A DNA stretch of 17,532 nucleotides from Cycloclasticus sp. (GTDB lineage Bacteria; Pseudomonadota; Gammaproteobacteria; Methylococcales; Cycloclasticaceae): positions 1-17,532 of the forward strand of contig JAHRWG010000083.1 of assembly GCA_019090295.1 (NCBI GenBank), in the 5' to 3' direction. A program made the translations under genes and the position numbers. Every line of letters begins with the position of its first letter. Position 1 is the first letter of the stretch. This document shows positions 16,897-17,532 of the stretch, piece by piece. The notes below the pieces were generated by a model. It was not told the DNA's origin. It saw nothing but the letters and a program-made list of their open reading frames with translations, and searched no databases.

Positions 16897-17532
16897 TTAA
16901 TTTTTGCCTGTTAGCGTTTGGTAGGCTGCATTAAGGTCATTCACGGCTAATTTTTTGCAAATAGCCGAGGCCTGACCTTGAGCCTCAATCCGCCCTTTGT
17001 TAAGTACAATCACCTTGTCTGTTGGATACACTTCGTCAATCAGGTGTGTCGCCCACAAAATACTAACGCTGCCATTGCTGCACAAGTTATGTAGGTGTTC
17101 AACAAGTGCTTGTCGAGTGGGTATATCCAAACCAACCGTTGGCTCATCTAGTAAGAGCAACGAGGGTTGATGGATCAACGCTCTAGCAATTTCCACACGC
17201 CGGCGGTGCCCACCATTAAGCGCTCTTATTTTTTCATTTTTGCTATCTTGCAAGCCTAGGTGACCAAGTTCTTCATCAATACGTAACGTTGCAAGTCGCC
17301 CACTCATTCCATGCAAGGCAGCGTGATAATTCAGATTTTGCAAAACGCTCAAATCCATATCTAACGTGCTTTGTTGAAACACAACCCCTAACCGACTCAA
17401 CGCTTTGTACGGTTTGTTTTTTATATCAAACCCGTTGATTAAAACCCGTCCCTCTCTGCCACTATAAAGCCCTGCTATCAATGAAAAGAGCGTTGTTTTA
17501 CCCGCTGCGTTTGGCCCTAACAAAATGCCACA
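16897..17532 (-). CDS. ABC transporter ATP-binding subunit, 5' end outside window (PQQ-alcohol-dehydrogenase-associated type)
   Basis: The frame is open through the right edge, so the N-terminus (perhaps 30-40 residues) is missing. The 211 visible residues include Walker A GPNAAGKTT near the edge, the Q-loop in VVFQQSTLD, an unusual signature LNGGHRRRVEIARAL in place of LSGGQ, Walker B LLLLDEPTVGLD and the H-loop in WATHLIDE. The LNGGH signature is what I remember for the ATPase of the PQQ-dependent alcohol dehydrogenase ABC system (TIGR03864), which agrees with the PedC-like permease next to it. The in-frame TTG at 17523 is inside the domain and not a real start. The stop abuts the permease ATG. 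Confidence 0.85.
   Translation of the reverse strand, partial: CGILLGPNAAGKTTLFSLIAGLYSGREGRVLINGFDIKNKPYKALSRLGVVFQQSTLDMDLSVLQNLNYHAALHGMSGRLATLRIDEELGHLGLQDSKNEKIRALNGGHRRRVEIARALIHQPSLLLLDEPTVGLDIPTRQALVEHLHNLCSNGSVSILWATHLIDEVYPTDKVIVLNKGRIEAQGQASAICKKLAVNDLNAAYQTLTGKN

Overview
This window looks like chromosome from a moderately AT-rich marine gammaproteobacterium. Most of it is housekeeping genes in the order seen in Pseudomonas and related genera: miaB-ybeZ-ybeY-corC-lnt and leuS-lptE-holA-proA-nadD-rsfS. A XylM/XylA-type hydrocarbon monooxygenase and half of an ABC transporter of the PQQ-alcohol-dehydrogenase-associated type make an aromatic or hydrocarbon degrader such as Cycloclasticus (Piscirickettsiaceae) a reasonable guess. 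That is an inference from gene content; no rRNA or other taxonomic marker is present.

Layout, left to right. (1) 9-7140, minus strand: leuS (leucyl-tRNA synthetase), lptE (LPS assembly lipoprotein), holA (DNA polymerase III delta), proA (proline synthesis), nadD (NAD synthesis) and rsfS (ribosome silencing factor) are packed with gaps of about 10-40 bp and probably form one operon. After a 95-bp gap comes an OmpA-type lipoprotein. (2) 7231-8520, plus strand: a YbeL/DUF1451 zinc-ribbon protein and an orphan ParA-type ATPase, divergent from leuS. (3) 8706-10905, plus strand: a xylM-like membrane di-iron hydroxylase and its xylA-like ferredoxin/FAD reductase, preceded by a 185-bp non-coding region with candidate regulatory elements. 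(4) 10886-16038, minus strand: miaB, ybeZ, ybeY, corC/ybeX and lnt, nearly gapless. lnt converges on xylA and the two overlap by 20 bp. (5) 16102-17532, minus strand: an ABC-2 permease and its ATPase partner, whose N-terminus lies beyond the right edge.

How the parts fit. The housekeeping blocks serve translation and tRNA modification (leuS, miaB, ybeY, rsfS), envelope biogenesis (lptE, lnt, OmpA lipoprotein), replication (holA) and cofactor or amino-acid synthesis (nadD, proA). The main accessory element is the two-gene xylM/xylA cassette between parA and lnt. Together they form a complete NADH-dependent hydroxylase with its own electron-transfer protein, but no alcohol or aldehyde dehydrogenase and no regulator is next to it. 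The ABC transporter about 5 kb away belongs to a type that accompanies PQQ-dependent alcohol oxidation, so a link to the alcohols made by the monooxygenase is possible but unproven.

I see no tRNA or rRNA gene, CRISPR array, transposase or integrase. No stretch longer than 300 bases lacks a gene. I do not see an unmistakable new system; the most interesting items are the placement and control region of the xylMA cassette and the orphan ParA linked to the zinc-ribbon gene.
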